64,000 nucleotides of DNA. Origin: Lunularia cruciata (Eukaryota > Streptophyta > Marchantiopsida > Lunulariales > Lunulariaceae). Shown here piece by piece: positions 42,434 through 54,254 of this stretch (the first letter of the stretch is position 1; the number at the start of each line of letters is the position of its first letter). Made by a program: the position numbers and the translations under genes. The stretch covers positions 27,256,243-27,320,242 of the forward strand of contig OX419761.1 in the NCBI GenBank assembly GCA_948567375.1, given 5' to 3'. The notes under the pieces were generated by a model. It ran no database searches. It saw nothing but the letters and a program-made list of their open reading frames with translations, and was not told where the DNA came from.

Positions 42434-44380
42434 ATGGATGGAATTTATGGATTACCAAATCTTTTTGTGCCAAACCATTTGGATTTCCATGTCTATGTAC
42501 TACCTAAGCATCATTTCATGCAGTTCATCACCTCATGCTTTGGGTAGAATATTTTGAATGTGATCACCTTGTCCAATGAACTCTTGGTACTTCCAATTAT
42601 AACTTATGGAGAACAATGGACATGTTGCATCTACTTGTCAACTTAGATAAATTATAGGTAGCTTGATAGAGTAGTATCCATGGAGACCATGGATAAATTT
42701 ACCATTGCCATGCAACAGCAAATCTAGCACCTACTTGATTGTTGGAAGAACAAGATCATCAATTAGAAGAGCTTGTAAAGAGAGCACCATTCTAAGAAAA
42801 AGAATAGCAGATTCAATTTCTAAAGCCCAAGGTATTTAGAGGCAAGAAAATTTTGGGTGTAATTGGAGAATTTTGTGTTTGATTTTGAATGATACATTGA
42901 AGCTACAAATCTTCAAGATGAAAGGAGATAGATTCTCTTGGCTTCAAGCCAATTGGATGGAGTAGCAAAACTATGGTGGCGATTCCGAGTGGAGCAAGCT
43001 AAATGGTAATTTGTTGCACCAATCTTGACATGTGAAGAATTCAAGAGTACAATAATTGGGCAATTCCATGCTATAAATGCCACATGAGTTGCACAAGATA
43101 GGTTGGCAAAATTGAAGCAAATTGGTTTTGTAAGAAGCTACATCACTCAATTTCAAAACACCATAATGAAAATTCTAAATATATTACAAGATGAAGCTTT
43201 CAATTTGTGAGGGGCTTGAAGTCATGCACAAATAAGAAGTAACCATGCAAGAGCCCAATCACTTGGAGAAAGCTATGCAATTGGCTGAGTGCTTTGATTC
43301 CTTGGTTGCGACAACTTTGTCTTGACCTTGACCTTGACCTTGACCCTTTGTAATACCAATAGCTAGATAGATGATCTAGAGATGAAATTTGCATAACATT
43401 TGGAAGGATGTTATGCATGATGGACTAAGTAAATAAGCTAGGAGTATCACAAAAGTATTGCCAAAAGAGTACTTCTACTAATAGACCAAAAACTGAAACA
43501 TGCTTGGAAACTCTAGAATCAAGAGCTAGGCATATGATCTAAAGGTGAAACTTGGGGCGGTAATATCTGGAAGGATGTTCCACATGATGGAGAATGTAAT
43601 TCAGATAGAGGTATTACTAAAAGAGCACTTCTACTAATAGAGCAGAAGCCAAAATAGGTCTAAAAACTTCAAAGGCAATTTTGGAGGCCTAAATGGATGA
43701 ATTAGGCCTTGAAAATGTGTAAGTAATATAATGGTATCTCATCCACAAGATTATGAGATTCTTACAAGAAGATTCCCTAAAAGATTCCCTTTGGTCAAAG
43801 TCTATTTGACCAACCATATGGGACCATGACCAACATGTCACACACCCAAGCAAGTAATCTAAGGGTGGAGCTTGCTGACAAGTCACCTATCCATGTACCT
43901 AATCCTATGGAGGAGCTTCCTTGGAGGAGATACTCTTTGGCTATATAATAAAGAGAATATGCTCTTTTGGGGCATTGGAGGATTGAGGGTGAAATCTATG
44001 TTTCTCTCTTGTATCTCTCTTGAAGAGTTCTCTTGTTTTTGAAGTATTCTACCTTCAAAGAAGCTACCCACAAATTACATACGGGTGGAGGAGATGGGAT
44101 CAATGCAATCCAACAAAAACTACTTGGCCCTATAGATAGAGAAAGATTTTGATAAAATGGTGGTTGCTTTTATTGTTGCCAAATTGAGCATTGTATTGAT
44201 GAATGTCCACTCAAGAATGAATGACTTCAAAATATTACCCAAATGGAGTTTGTGGAGCATGATGATCAAGGAAAGAAGGAATCACAATAGGAGAACTTGA
44301 GCAACTTACTAAGAACTTGATTAGATCCAATGGGATTGAATACTTGATCTATGAAAGTTTGCTTCACTTGCAAGGTATGA
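42434..44380 (+). pseudogene. Copy 2 gag relic with zinc knuckle
   Basis: Starts MDGIYGLPN just after the primer site. Stops interrupt it, and a solo LTR (43349-44051) splits it. After the insertion the knuckle CFYCCQIEHCIDEC (44165-44206) is a canonical CX2CX4HX4C box, better preserved than in the sister copies. Confidence 0.65.
43349..44051 (+). mobile_element. Solo LTR of family Z (in copy 2 gag)
   Basis: 703 bp starting TGTAATACCAATAGC, with CTATATAATAAAGAG promoter-like text near the end, and ending about AGTATTCTA. It matches the insertion at 56902-57806. CCTT lies on both sides (43345-43348, 44052-44055). The target was a GACCTT hexamer run. No internal domain, so probably a solo LTR. 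Confidence 0.65.
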
Positions 44381-44394
44381 TATTTGATTGTGAT

Positions 44395-44680
44395 TGTAAG
44401 ATTTGGTTATTTTAGGAAGTTCAAAGAATTGCATATCTATGCAATTAGCAAATGGATTGAGTATTCCTATCAAGCCAATAATTGGAAGTAGATTGATGAT
44501 GGCGGATGGTAGAAAGGGTTTTGCACTTTATATCTCATATCATGTTACATTCAAGATTGGGAAGAAGTATCTAGAGTGTATGAGGTTTGTAGTGGCATCT
44601 CTACACTATGATTTTATTCTAGGTTTTCCTTGGATTGAAGGTCATAAGGTCTAATTTGATTGGACCCAATGAAAAATTCA
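44395..44680 (+). pseudogene. Copy 2 protease relic
   Basis: GSSKNCISMQLANGLSIPI, then ISYHVTFKIGKKYLECMRFV and DFILGFPWIEGHKV. This is the retropepsin region, with the active-site neighbourhood visible but the Asp-Ser/Thr-Gly triad degraded, followed by a stop. Confidence 0.65.
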
Positions 44681-44751
44681 AGTACAACACCAAGGAAGAA
44701 ATTATCGATTAGGTTGTCTAGCAAATTTGAGTAAGACATCTAAGAATAGTC

Positions 44752-44825
44752 AGTCCCAAGATGTGAAGTTTGTTATCAAAGCACCCATAAAGCAAGCTTT
44801 GGAGGAAGATAAGCCTATTTTTGTG
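44752..44825 (+). repeat. Single 60-bp linker unit in copy 2
   Basis: One copy of the SQD.KFV.KA..KQALEED-type unit that is tandemly repeated in copies 1, 3 and 4. Confidence 0.6.
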
Positions 44826-44859
44826 GTGTAGATCAGGCCAATTGAGCATGGAGAATCTG

Positions 44860-46230
44860 ATGAGTGTTAAAAGCCCCATCAAGCAATGGTTGATTAATTA
44901 GTTCAATAGTTTTCATATGTGTTTTTGGATGACTTGCAAAAGTGATTACCCTCCAATTGTGGTACGCCCTTCAAGATTGAATTGTTGCAAAGAAGTACTC
45001 TAGTGAGTAAACCAACCTATTGGCTCTCACCAGAGGAGTTGGATGAGCTTTGAAAAAAAATGATAAATTTGTTAGAGAAGAATTTCATATGGTATAGTAC
45101 ATCTCCTTGGGGAGCACCAATACTATTTGTGCCAAAGAATGATAGAGGACTTCACTTTTATATTGATTATTATGGTCTCAATAAACAAACAATGAAGAAT
45201 GCATATCTATTGATGACTTGCTTGATCAAATGAGTGGAGCACAACACTTCTCCAAGTTGGATCTCCAAAGTGGCTATTAATTCCCATTGATAGAGAGGAT
45301 GTGCAAAAGATTACCTTTTGTACAAGGTATGGGCATTTTGAATGAAGACTTCTACCTTTTGAGCTCATTAATGCTCTAGCAATCTTCATGGATCAAATGC
45401 ATCAAGTGTTGGATGTGCTATTGGATCAATAGATAGTAGGGTTCTTAGATGATATTTTAATCTATATCAAGATGGATGCAGAACATGTAAATCACATGCA
45501 AGAAGTCTAAAGACAACTATATCAGTAGATGTTCTATTACAAGAAGTCAAAGTGTGCCTTTTGGCAAAAGGAAGTTACCTTCTTGGGTCATAAGATCTCA
45601 TTAGCAGGGATCAAGATAGAAGAGGAGAAAATCAAGGCCATTATTGATTGGTCTACTCTAAAGGATACCATAGAAGTGCAATCATTTAATGGATTGGCAA
45701 GTTTTTATTGACAATTCATCCACTATTATGCTCATGTGGCCACACCATTGACCGACCTCTTGGGGAAGGCCTTAAGCTTTTAGTGGACCACCAAGCACAA
45801 AGAAGCATTTTAGAAGCTAAAACATATGGTGTCTTCAAGACCCACTTCTTCAACCATATGATCCTCAACTACCTTGTGTGGTTGACTTTGATGCTTCTAA
45901 CTTTACCATTGGAGATATGATGCAACAAGAAATCCAAATGGATTAAATCCCATTGCATTTGTGTCTTGCCAACTAATTACCACAAAAAGAAATAAATTTT
46001 CTGGAGATTGAGAACAACTAGCAATAGTATATGCCACCAAAGTATAGAGACATTATCTCTTGGGGAAGCAAATGATGATGCAAACCGATCACAAACCCTT
46101 TTGTAGACATTCAGAGCACATGAAGAGTCAACATCATTTATGGGAGGAAGAATTATAGTTATTTGACATCAAACTTGAGTACAAACCCAATAGGTTCTAT
46201 GAAATCCCCTATGCCTTATCATGGCTTGAA
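44860..46230 (+). pseudogene. Copy 2 reverse transcriptase and RNase H relic
   Basis: Pieces in order: the [13 protein letters not shown] region, CTRYGHFE, VGFLDDILIY (YxDD box as FLDD), KSKCAFWQKEVTFLGHKIS, FNGLASFY, then RNase H words near 45870-46130. Many stops, including TAG at former Trp/Gln positions. Confidence 0.65.
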
Positions 46231-47650
46231 AGAAGAAGACTTGATTTGAAGACTCTTCCTCTCATCATAGTAGCAATTACAATAATCTCAATTGACTCAA
46301 TAGTACAATCAAGTTTAAGATTGCTTTACAACAGGACCTCTTCTTTCAAATGGTAAAAGGTCATCTTATAGCACACAACAAGGAATGCAACACCTTCTTC
46401 TTCAAGGAAGGCCTTCTATTTGATGAGAATTAGATCTATATTCCAACCAAGGGTGATCTATAACTTTTGTGCTTTCAGGAAGACCATGACTTATTGATTG
46501 TTGGTCATATGGATATAGAAAAGACCTTGGGTACCTTATAATGCCAATGGTGGTGGCCCAACATGGCATGAGATTTTTGAGAGTTTGTTTGATCTTGTGA
46601 GATCTACCAATGCAACAAGGCTGGCAACCAAAAACTGGGTGGTGTACTTCAACCACTTGCCATCCCATCTGCTTGATGAGAGCTCGTAAGCTCAGATCTT
46701 ATCACCTCCTTGCCTAAGACAAAGCAAGGTCACACAATAATTGTGGTGTTTGTGGATAAGCTTAGTAAGCAAATCTATTTAGCATCAACCTTTCATACAA
46801 TTGATATTCCAACATTGGCCCAGATAACTTTGATAATGTCTTCAAGCATCATGGGATGCCCTATATACTCATCTTTGATCGTGATCCTTGATTCACCAAA
46901 AAAAATTAGCAATCATTCTTCCAAATACTCAACACCAAGCTTGCTTTTTCCATGGCCTATCATCCTCAAACTAGTGGAAAAACCAAAAATGCAAATTGCA
47001 CCTTGGAGGATATACTTTGTGCCTTTGTCAATATTCACCATACCAATTGGGATGAATGTCTTATAGTTGTTGAATTCACCTACAATAATTCCAAATAAGC
47101 AAGTACCAAATTTTCTCCCTTCTTCCTTAATTTTGGCCAAGATCCACTTGTTCCAGATTCCTTCCTTGCTCCTCCTCCATCTCATGTCCCTCATACTTCC
47201 ATACTCTTGACCATAATATCTCAATCCCTACAATAAGCCAAATCTCATCTCCTTGTTGGTCAAAATTATCAAAAACAATATGTGGAGCAACATTGTCATG
47301 ATCTTATCTTTCAACTCGGTGATAAGGTCATGCTTTCTCCTTGTAACCTACCTTTTCTCCTTGTACCCAACTTTGTAAACTTGCTCCAAATTGGTTAGGT
47401 CCAGATGATATCATCCAAATCATTTTTCTTGTTGCTTATTGACTTTCCTTGCCTTGTCATATGTGCATCTACCTTGTCTTTCATATTTCCAAGTTGAAAC
47501 CCTTTTTTTTCTAATCTATTTTCCTTTTCCTCTTGTGTCCAACTCCCTCTTCCCCATCCCCTATCAAAGATCATGAGAAGTATGGAGCTAATCATATCTT
47601 TGCACATTGTCATTAACATATGGAGTATGAAGTCCTTTGGAAGAGATATC
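46231..47650 (+). pseudogene. Copy 2 integrase relic
   Basis: PKTKQGHTIIVVFVDKLSKQ near 46710, the second-Asp region as IVILDSPKK (changed), AWPIILKL-like and LVPYTNWDEC-like positions, and the chromodomain region near 47560-47650 (EYEVLWKRYLLHNTN-like). Frames are broken repeatedly. Confidence 0.6.
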
Positions 47651-47765
47651 TTCTTCATAATACCAATTAAGAGCCTCTTTCTCATCTCCAAAATGCAAAA
47701 CGGCCAGTTAAGAGTTTGAAGCTTCCACGGTGACATCCTTGTCACCGACTAGCAATGGGAAAATA

Positions 47766-47818
47766 TGTAACAAAATAGAGTTTATTGACAAGTTAGTCTA
47801 GATTAACAAAGTAGCAAG
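47766..47818 (+). repeat. Truncated 3' LTR of chromovirus copy 2
   Basis: TGTAACAAAATAGAGTTTAT and about 33 more bases match the LTR start, then the match stops abruptly. Confidence 0.65.
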
Positions 47819-48011
47819 ATGTCATGTGTAAAGAAATCTAAGATTCCTTGGTCTTTTGAGTATGGGATCCAAGTCTATAAAGAAGTAAGATATAAGCAAG
47901 TGGTTTATATTGGAGGCCAAAAGATACTACTCCATGGAAAATGAAAGACAATTCACAAATTATGAGCACACATTCTTTTGTATTGAGCCACGACCAAAGC
48001 ATAAGACCATG
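47819..48011 (-). repeat. Repeat X, minus-strand fragment left of copy 3
   Basis: This stretch ends with CCATG (48007-48011), the left half of the 5-bp duplication of copy 3; the right half is at 62654-62658. It is therefore the continuation of the minus-strand X copy that resumes at 62654. Confidence 0.5.
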
Positions 48012-48485
48012 TGTAAAATGTAAAAGATCAAGAGTCAAGACAAAAATAAGAGAATGAAAGATCACATTGGGACTCTTGAATGAGGGAAACTTTGAATGCC
48101 TAACATGAGCATAAAATTTGGTATTTATAGGGAAATATACAAGGCTCTTGAGAAGCTTCTCAAGAAGCTTTCTAAAAGCCATATGCTTGGAGTGCAAGCC
48201 AAGTTAATTGAGAAGTTTCCTTCTAGAATTTGCCTACTTGGCATGCAAGCTAAGCTAGCCAAGAAGCTTCCCTAGAAGCTTTCTTCTAGAAACCACCTAC
48301 TTGGCTTGCAAGCTAAGCTAGCTAGGAAGCTTCCCAAGAAGATTCTTCCTTGGCATGCACATTACCCAACACTTAGAAGGTGCAAAGTAGCTTCTTACAT
48401 GCTTCTAGAATATTCTTAACTAATTTGGCTTATTTGCTACTTTGTTAGTCTTAACTAACTCATTTGTAAGCTCCATATTATTATA
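48012..48485 (-). repeat. 3' LTR of chromovirus copy 3
   Basis: 474 bp from TGTAAAATGTAAAAGATC to ATATTATTATA. On the minus strand it follows the GGTGGGGGAATA polypurine tract. Its partner is 62139-62653. Confidence 0.8.
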
Positions 48486-49844
48486 TATTCCCCCACCGCT
48501 AGTTGGTGATAGCCTCGTCACCATGGAAGCTTCAAAATCCTAGATAGTTGTTTGTGCATCATGGAGATGGAAAAGAGGTTCCCAAGTGGCATCATGAAGG
48601 GGATACCTTTTCCAAAGGACTTTGTACTCTATATGTTGTTAGTGGCCATGTTGGATGTGATGATGCGCAAGGATACAATCAACTTCATACTCCTCATGAT
48701 TGTTGATAAGGATGGAAGGAGGAGGATTTTGGACATGAGAGGAAATACAAAATGGATTAGGAACAAAGGGTTTCAACTTGGAAACATGAAAGACAAGGTA
48801 AGTTGTAATTGACAAGGCAAAGCAAGTCAAGTCAATAAGTAACATGAGAAATGATGTGGCTGACATCAAAGTGTTGTATCTAATTAGGAGCACATTTACA
48901 GACTTGGGTATCAAGTGGGAGGGGTAGGTTACTAGAGGAGAGCATGACCTTATCACCAAGTTGAAAGGTGAGATCACAGCAATGGTGGTCTGCATATTGT
49001 TTCTGATAATTTTGAGCAACAAGAAGATTAGATTTGGCTTGTAGGATGGTTTGGGATATGGTTGTCAAGAAGGTGGAAGTATGAGAGACATGAGATAGAA
49101 GAGGAGAAAGAAGGGAATTTGGAACAAGTGGATCTTGGCCAAAATTAAGTAAGAAATGAGAGAATCCAATGTTAACTTATTTAGATTTATTGTATGCAAA
49201 CTCAACAATTGCAAGATAGTCATACTAGTTGGTTCGGTGAATGTTGAAAAAGGCACAAAGCATATCTTCCAAAGTTCAATTTTCTTGTTTGGTTTGTCCA
49301 TCAGTTTGAGGATGATAGGCCATGGACAAAGCAAGCTTGGTACCAAGTATCTAGAAAGTGCGTGCTAAAATTTTCCAATGAATCAAGGATCACGATCAAA
49401 GATGAGTACATGAGGCATCCCATGATACTTGAAGAGACATTGTTGAAGTAGATATACACCAATCTTGGAGCATCCACAATATCAAAGGTTGTTGCCAAAT
49501 GGATTTACTTATTAATCTTATCCACAAACACCACAATTATTGTGTGACCTTACTATGTCTTAAGCAAAGATGTGATGAGATCTAAGCTCATGTGTTCATA
49601 TCAAGCAGATGGAATGGGGAGTGGTTGAAGGAATCCACTTGGTTTTTGGTTGTTGGTCTTGTTGTGTTGGCAGCTCTCACAAGATCAAACAAACTCTTGA
49701 ATATCTTGTGACATGTTGGGTCACCACCATTGGTGCTGGAGTGTACCCAAGGTCTTGTCCACATCCATGTGACCAAAAATTGGTAAGTCATGGGCTTCTT
49801 GAAGGTGCACAAGTCAGAGATCACTCTTGTTGGAACATGGATTT
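48486..49844 (-). pseudogene. Copy 3 integrase and chromodomain relic
   Basis: Minus strand: CHKIFKSLFDLV and related zinc-domain text near 49690, SSLIVILDSLEN (second Asp region), LLVAQNYQKQYADHHCCDLT and FQLGDKVMLSSSNLPLP (integrase C-terminal GPY-type region), and the chromodomain near 48560-48700. It is cut at 49844 by the insertion of copy 4; the adjoining text resumes at 58671. Confidence 0.65.
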
Positions 49845-50274
49845 TGTAACAATATAGAGTTTATTGATAAAGTTAGTCAAGGCTAACAAAGTAGTGAATA
49901 GGCCAAATTAGCATAGAATATCCTAGAAGTATCTAGGAAGCTTCTTGAGAAGCTTCCACTAGCTTAGCTTGCACCCCAAGTAAGTAGTTTCTAGAAGGAA
50001 GCTTCTAGAAACTTCTAACCAGCTTAGCTTGCATGCCATGTAGACGGCTTCAAGAAGGAAGCTTCTTGAGAAGCTTCCCGGTTAACTTGGTTTGCACTCC
50101 AAGAAAGCGGTTCAAGAAAGATTCTTGAGAAGCTTCTCAAGAGACTTGTATGTTCTCTACAAATATGAGAGCCAAAGCTCATCTTAGGCATTTGGAATTT
50201 CACTCATTCAAGTATCCCAATGTGAGTTTCCATTCTCCTATTTCTCTCCTTGATCTTGATCTTGATCTTTTACA
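49845..50274 (+). repeat. 5' LTR of chromovirus copy 4
   Basis: 430 bp, TGTAACAATATAGAG to CTTTTACA, followed by TTGGTATAAGAG (degenerate initiator tRNA-Met site). It contains the alternating motif GAAGCTTCTAGAAACTTC at 49998-50015. Confidence 0.8.
49998..50015 (+). promoter_or_regulatory. Heat-shock-element-like motif in LTR
   Basis: GAAGCTTCTAGAAACTTC contains four alternating GAA/TTC units at the exact spacing nGAAnnTTCnnGAAnnTTCn expected for heat-shock factor binding. The same motif is at 58412-58429 in the partner LTR. Function is inferred from the motif only. Confidence 0.45.
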
Positions 50275-50296
50275 TTGGTATAAGAGTAGGATTAGG

Positions 50297-51584
50297 ATGG
50301 ATGGAATTTATGGACCACCAAATCCACTTCCACTAAACCATTGTGATTTTCATATCCATATACTACCTAGGCATTGTTTCATACAATTCATCACTTCATT
50401 CTTTGGATAGGATTTTTTGCATATGATCACCTTGTTTGAGGAACCCTTGGCCCTTTTGATTGTAACATATGGAGAATGGTGGATGTGTTGCATCTATGTA
50501 GTAATAAATTAGATAAATTGGGGATAGTGTGATAGAGTAGAAACCATGGCAACGATGCACAAGGTTATCCTTGCTATGCAGTAACAAATTGAGCACCTTA
50601 CTCAATTGTTGGATGAATGAGACCGTCATAGACAAGAGCAGGTAGAGAGAGCACCAATACAAGAAGGAGAAGAGAAAATCTGATTTTTGAAGCCAAAGGT
50701 ATTTGAAGGCAAGAACCTTTTGAGTGTATAGGAAAATTTTGTGTTTGATTGTGAATATTACTTCAAAGCAACAAACCTTCAAGATGAACGGAGATAAATT
50801 CTATTAGCCTCAAGCCAATTAGATAGAGTTGCTAAATTATGGTAGCAATTTAGAGTGGAATGAGCTAAGTGGAAATTTTCCACGCCAATCTTGATATGAA
50901 AAGAGTGAAATAATTAGGCGGTTCCAAGCTATAAACACCACATGGGGGCGCAAGATAAGTTGGCAGAATTGAAGCAGATTGGCTCAATAAGAAGCTATAT
51001 CACTCAATTGAAGAACACCATTATGCAAATTTTGGATATAGATGGAGAAGATCCATATTTCTTTGTGAGAGGCTTGAAGTCTTGCACCAAACTAGAACTA
51101 AATATGTGTTAGCCCAAAGACTTGGAGGAAGCTATGCAGTTGGCTGAACACTTTGATTCCTTGGTTGCGACAACTTGGTCTCAACCTCGGCCTTCCTTGA
51201 ACCCATCCACATACTACACACGGGCGGTGGAGCCAATACCAATGGAGATTGATCCCATCTAGCAAATACCACTTTGCACAATAGATTATAAAAGATTACG
51301 ACACAATGGTAGATGTTTTATTGTCACCAAATTGCACACCGCATTGCAGAGTGTACACTCAAGAATGAGCAACCTTGACAAGACCTAGATGGAATTTGTG
51401 GAGTGGAATGATAAGGAAATAAAGAATCCAATAGGAGATTTTGAGCCGCCTATAGGGAACTTGATTAGTACCAATAGGATTGGAAGCTTGACCTATGCAA
51501 GTTTGCTTCACTTGTAAAGTATGATATTTGATTGTGATTGTAGGATTTTGGTTGATTATAGAAGTTCAGAGAATTGCATGTCTA
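50297..51584 (+). pseudogene. Copy 4 gag relic
   Basis: Starts MDGIYGPPNPLPLNHCDF; a stop follows the FITSFFG word. The zinc-knuckle region near 51310-51355 has lost most of its Cys codons. It is followed by the foreign insertion at 51590 close to the gag-protease junction. Confidence 0.6.
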
Positions 51585-51589
51585 TGCAA

Positions 51590-53519
51590 TGTGGTACCCA
51601 CATTTTTCATTTTGGACGAGTTTAGAAGAAGAAGTGCCTTGTTGAAACCAAATTAGAACCAAATGGAGAAGAAATGAGTGGAACTTGTGTTTTGATCAAG
51701 CTCAATGAAATCTACTTTGTGTTAAAGGAAGAAGGACTCGGATTGGATCAGACCCAAAGAAGCTTACTTTGTGTCAAAGGAGGAAACAAACTCGAATTAG
51801 ATGCCAAAGGAGTGCAAACCCAAAGGAGGGAGGGAAGTTGCAGGTCAGGATTCTTGTTGGGGGTATATCTCAATGACAACAAGTCCAAATCATACATTCT
51901 ATATCTCGTTAGAAGCGCCTTGTTTAGGGCTTTCCACTAACACCAAAATCGTAGAGTTTGGAGGTTTGTACAAGAAGTTACAAGCATTTGAAGTTTTGGG
52001 AGTAGATGTATATATTAGTTTAATGTCTTCGGGTTGGTGTCTTTGGGTCAATATGACTTCAGACTTCAAACTTGGGACTTGAGACTTCGGACTTCAAACT
52101 ATGGTTTAGAAGCTTCTTTACCTCAAGACAAAGATGATTAGATCTAAGATAGTTGGACCTCGGAGTGCAGTGAAAGTGACTTCGAGAATCTTGCTAGAGG
52201 CATTAGAGAGAATTAGGATAAAGGAAAAAAAATTAGGATACCCATGACTTCAATTTCAGTTTTGATTGAAGATAGGATAGAGTTAGAGGAGAAATAGCAA
52301 TAGCGAATAAACCCAAAGTGCAAGATCAGACAATAAGTGTCTTTGGGTCAATAACATGAATGATTGGAGTAAAGTAGGTTACAAATTGAAGGCATAGATA
52401 GTGTACCCATGCTTTCAGTTACCACTCTTGATGAGGATATAGTAGAATTATCAAAGGAATTGATAGTAGCTAGATCCAAAGTAGATGAAGTAGGAGTGCA
52501 GATGTCTTTGGAGTTACCGTTGGAAGTATTAGAGAAGAGTGGGTCAAGAGAAAGAGAGTTAGAATGATTACCTGTGATAGGAATTGTAGATCAGAGTGAA
52601 GAAGTGTTAGAATTGGTAGAGGAATTAGTAGTTGTAAAACCCAAAGATAGAGTAGTAGTGAGTGAAGGTACTTCGGGATCGGGGTTTGGAAGCCGATGAA
52701 GAAGTAGATATTGGATCAGAATAGAAAGAGATTTGAGATATGAAGAGGCAGATATGAAGAGGTGCATTGTCATTTTGGATCTGCAAGTTAGAAGAGTTGT
52801 TGTAGAACAGTATAGTTGTTAGAATTATTGTTTGCTTCCTTATTTTAGAGTGGCATTTGCAATCATATGTGATTCAGTATTCATATGTCTGAAGATAGAT
52901 AAAGTGAAGTGTTTTTTTCAGTGCTCATCGCTTGAGCTTGATTCCGAGTATCAACTATGTGTGTGTGTTTGTGAGTGTGTGGAGAAATTTGAAGTGCAAG
53001 TCAATATGCTTGTTGGATGTTGGATTCAGCAGCCTTGATCTTCATTCTATGTGTTTGATCCTAAGTGAAGTGCAATCGGAGCAATGCCTTGACAAATCTG
53101 AGAGGAATTGTAGTGTTGGTAGTATTCTATATTTGTGAGTGCAATGCAAAGTTGATATGAAGCAATTTTGGTCAAGGAAGTTGTGCCTTCAGTGGAGGGG
53201 TGGAACACAATTCTGAGGCAAAGTCATTTTCACAATGAAGTGTCATCTTTGGGAGAATCTGAATCATCACAATCAAGCGTTGTTTGGACAAAATTTGCTA
53301 TGTTGTAATTAAGGAGTGTGTATTCGTGACAAGTTGTCAAGATTGTGAGCTTGTTACTCTCTTCTAGGTGTGGTTTCTACCTGAGAGATTAAAGACGCAA
53401 CCAAGAAGAACTGAAATTGTTACTTTGCTTTGTATTTGGAAATTTCTGAATTGCATCTCTGTGGGAACAAAATTTACTTACCTGATTACTACAAAAGTGA
53501 TATTTGTCGGGTTGTCACA
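51590..53519. mobile_element. Insertion Y: 1.93-kb LTR-like unit with 5-bp duplications
   Basis: Starts TGTGGTACCC and ends GGTTGTCACA (TGTG...CACA termini), flanked by TGCAA at 51585-51589 and 53520-53524, and splits the protease start of copy 4. The interior has no pol motif. It holds GACTTC-rich short repeats (about 52060-52110) and two copies of GTGTCTTTGGGTCAATA (52039, 52338). Size and ends fit a long solo LTR or a non-autonomous LTR element. Confidence 0.7.
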
Positions 53520-53770
53520 TGCAATTAGCAAAGGAATTGAGTATCCATATCAAGCCACTAATTGGAAGCAAATTGATGATGGTAGATGGTAGAAAGGGTT
53601 TGGCATTCCGTACCTCACATCTTGTTACCCTCAAGATTGGGAAGGAGTATTCAGAGTGTATGAGGTTTGTAGTGGCACCTCGACACTATGATGTCATTCT
53701 AGGACTACCTTAGCTTGAGCATCATAAGGTTCAATTTGATTAGACCCGATGACAAATTCAAGTACACCAC
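53520..53770 (+). pseudogene. Copy 4 protease relic
   Basis: QLAKELSIHIKPLIGSKLMM, TSHLVTLKIGKEYSECMRFV and DVILGLP show the retropepsin C-terminal part. The insertion Y removed continuity with the active-site region. Confidence 0.65.
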
Positions 53771-53829
53771 CAAGGTAGAAATTTTTGATTAGGTTATCTA
53801 GCACCTTTGAGTAAGACACCTAAGGATAG

Positions 53830-54195
53830 TCAGTCCCAAGATGGGAGGTTTGTAAAGAAAGCAGCCATATAGCAAGCTTTAGAAGGAGAGAAGCTCCAAG
53901 ATGGAAAGTTTGTAAGGAAAGCAGTCATAGAGAATGCTTTGGAAGGAGAGAAGCTCCAGGATGAAAATTTTGTAAAGAAAGCAGCCATAGAGCAAGCTTT
54001 GGAAGGAGAGAAGCTCCAAGATGGAAAGTTTGTAAAGAAAGCAGCCATATAGCAAGCTTTGAAGGAAGAGAAGTCCCAAGATGGGAAGTTTGTTAGGAAA
54101 ATAGCCATAGAGCAAGCCATGAAGGAAGATAAGTTCCTCAATGGGAAGTTTATTAGTGAAGCAACTATAGAACAAGCTTTGGAGGAAGATAAGTT
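53830..54195 (+). repeat. Six tandem 60-bp coding repeats in copy 4
   Basis: Units starting at about 53833, 53893, 53953, 54013, 54073 and 54133 share CCAAGATGG.AAGTTTGT, AAAGCAGCCATA and CAAGCTTTGGAAGGAGA. Each encodes a 20-residue charged repeat (QDGKFVKKAAIEQALE-type), predicted helical. Adjacent units are more alike than distant ones, as in minisatellite expansion. Confidence 0.85.
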
Positions 54196-54254
54196 TTTTT
54201 TGTAGTGTGGATCAAGCCGACTACACAAGGAGAATTTGAGGAGAGTCAAGAGCC

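Larger units (their letters stand above)
41991..47818 (+). mobile_element. Chromovirus copy 2, decayed, 3' LTR truncated
   Basis: Plus strand: 5' LTR 41991-42411, degenerate primer site (TTGGTGTTAGAGTAAG from 42412), gag from 42434, protease, reverse transcriptase, RNase H, integrase, then only 53 bp of 3' LTR (47766-47818). Gag is interrupted by a foreign solo LTR (43349-44051). Stops and shifts occur throughout. The truncation abuts a fragment of repeat X in opposite orientation, suggesting a rearrangement breakpoint. Confidence 0.8.

Noticed and set aside
53830..54195. CRISPR-like array
   Set aside because: Periodic 60-bp units without unique spacers and inside a retrotransposon coding frame; it is a coding minisatellite.
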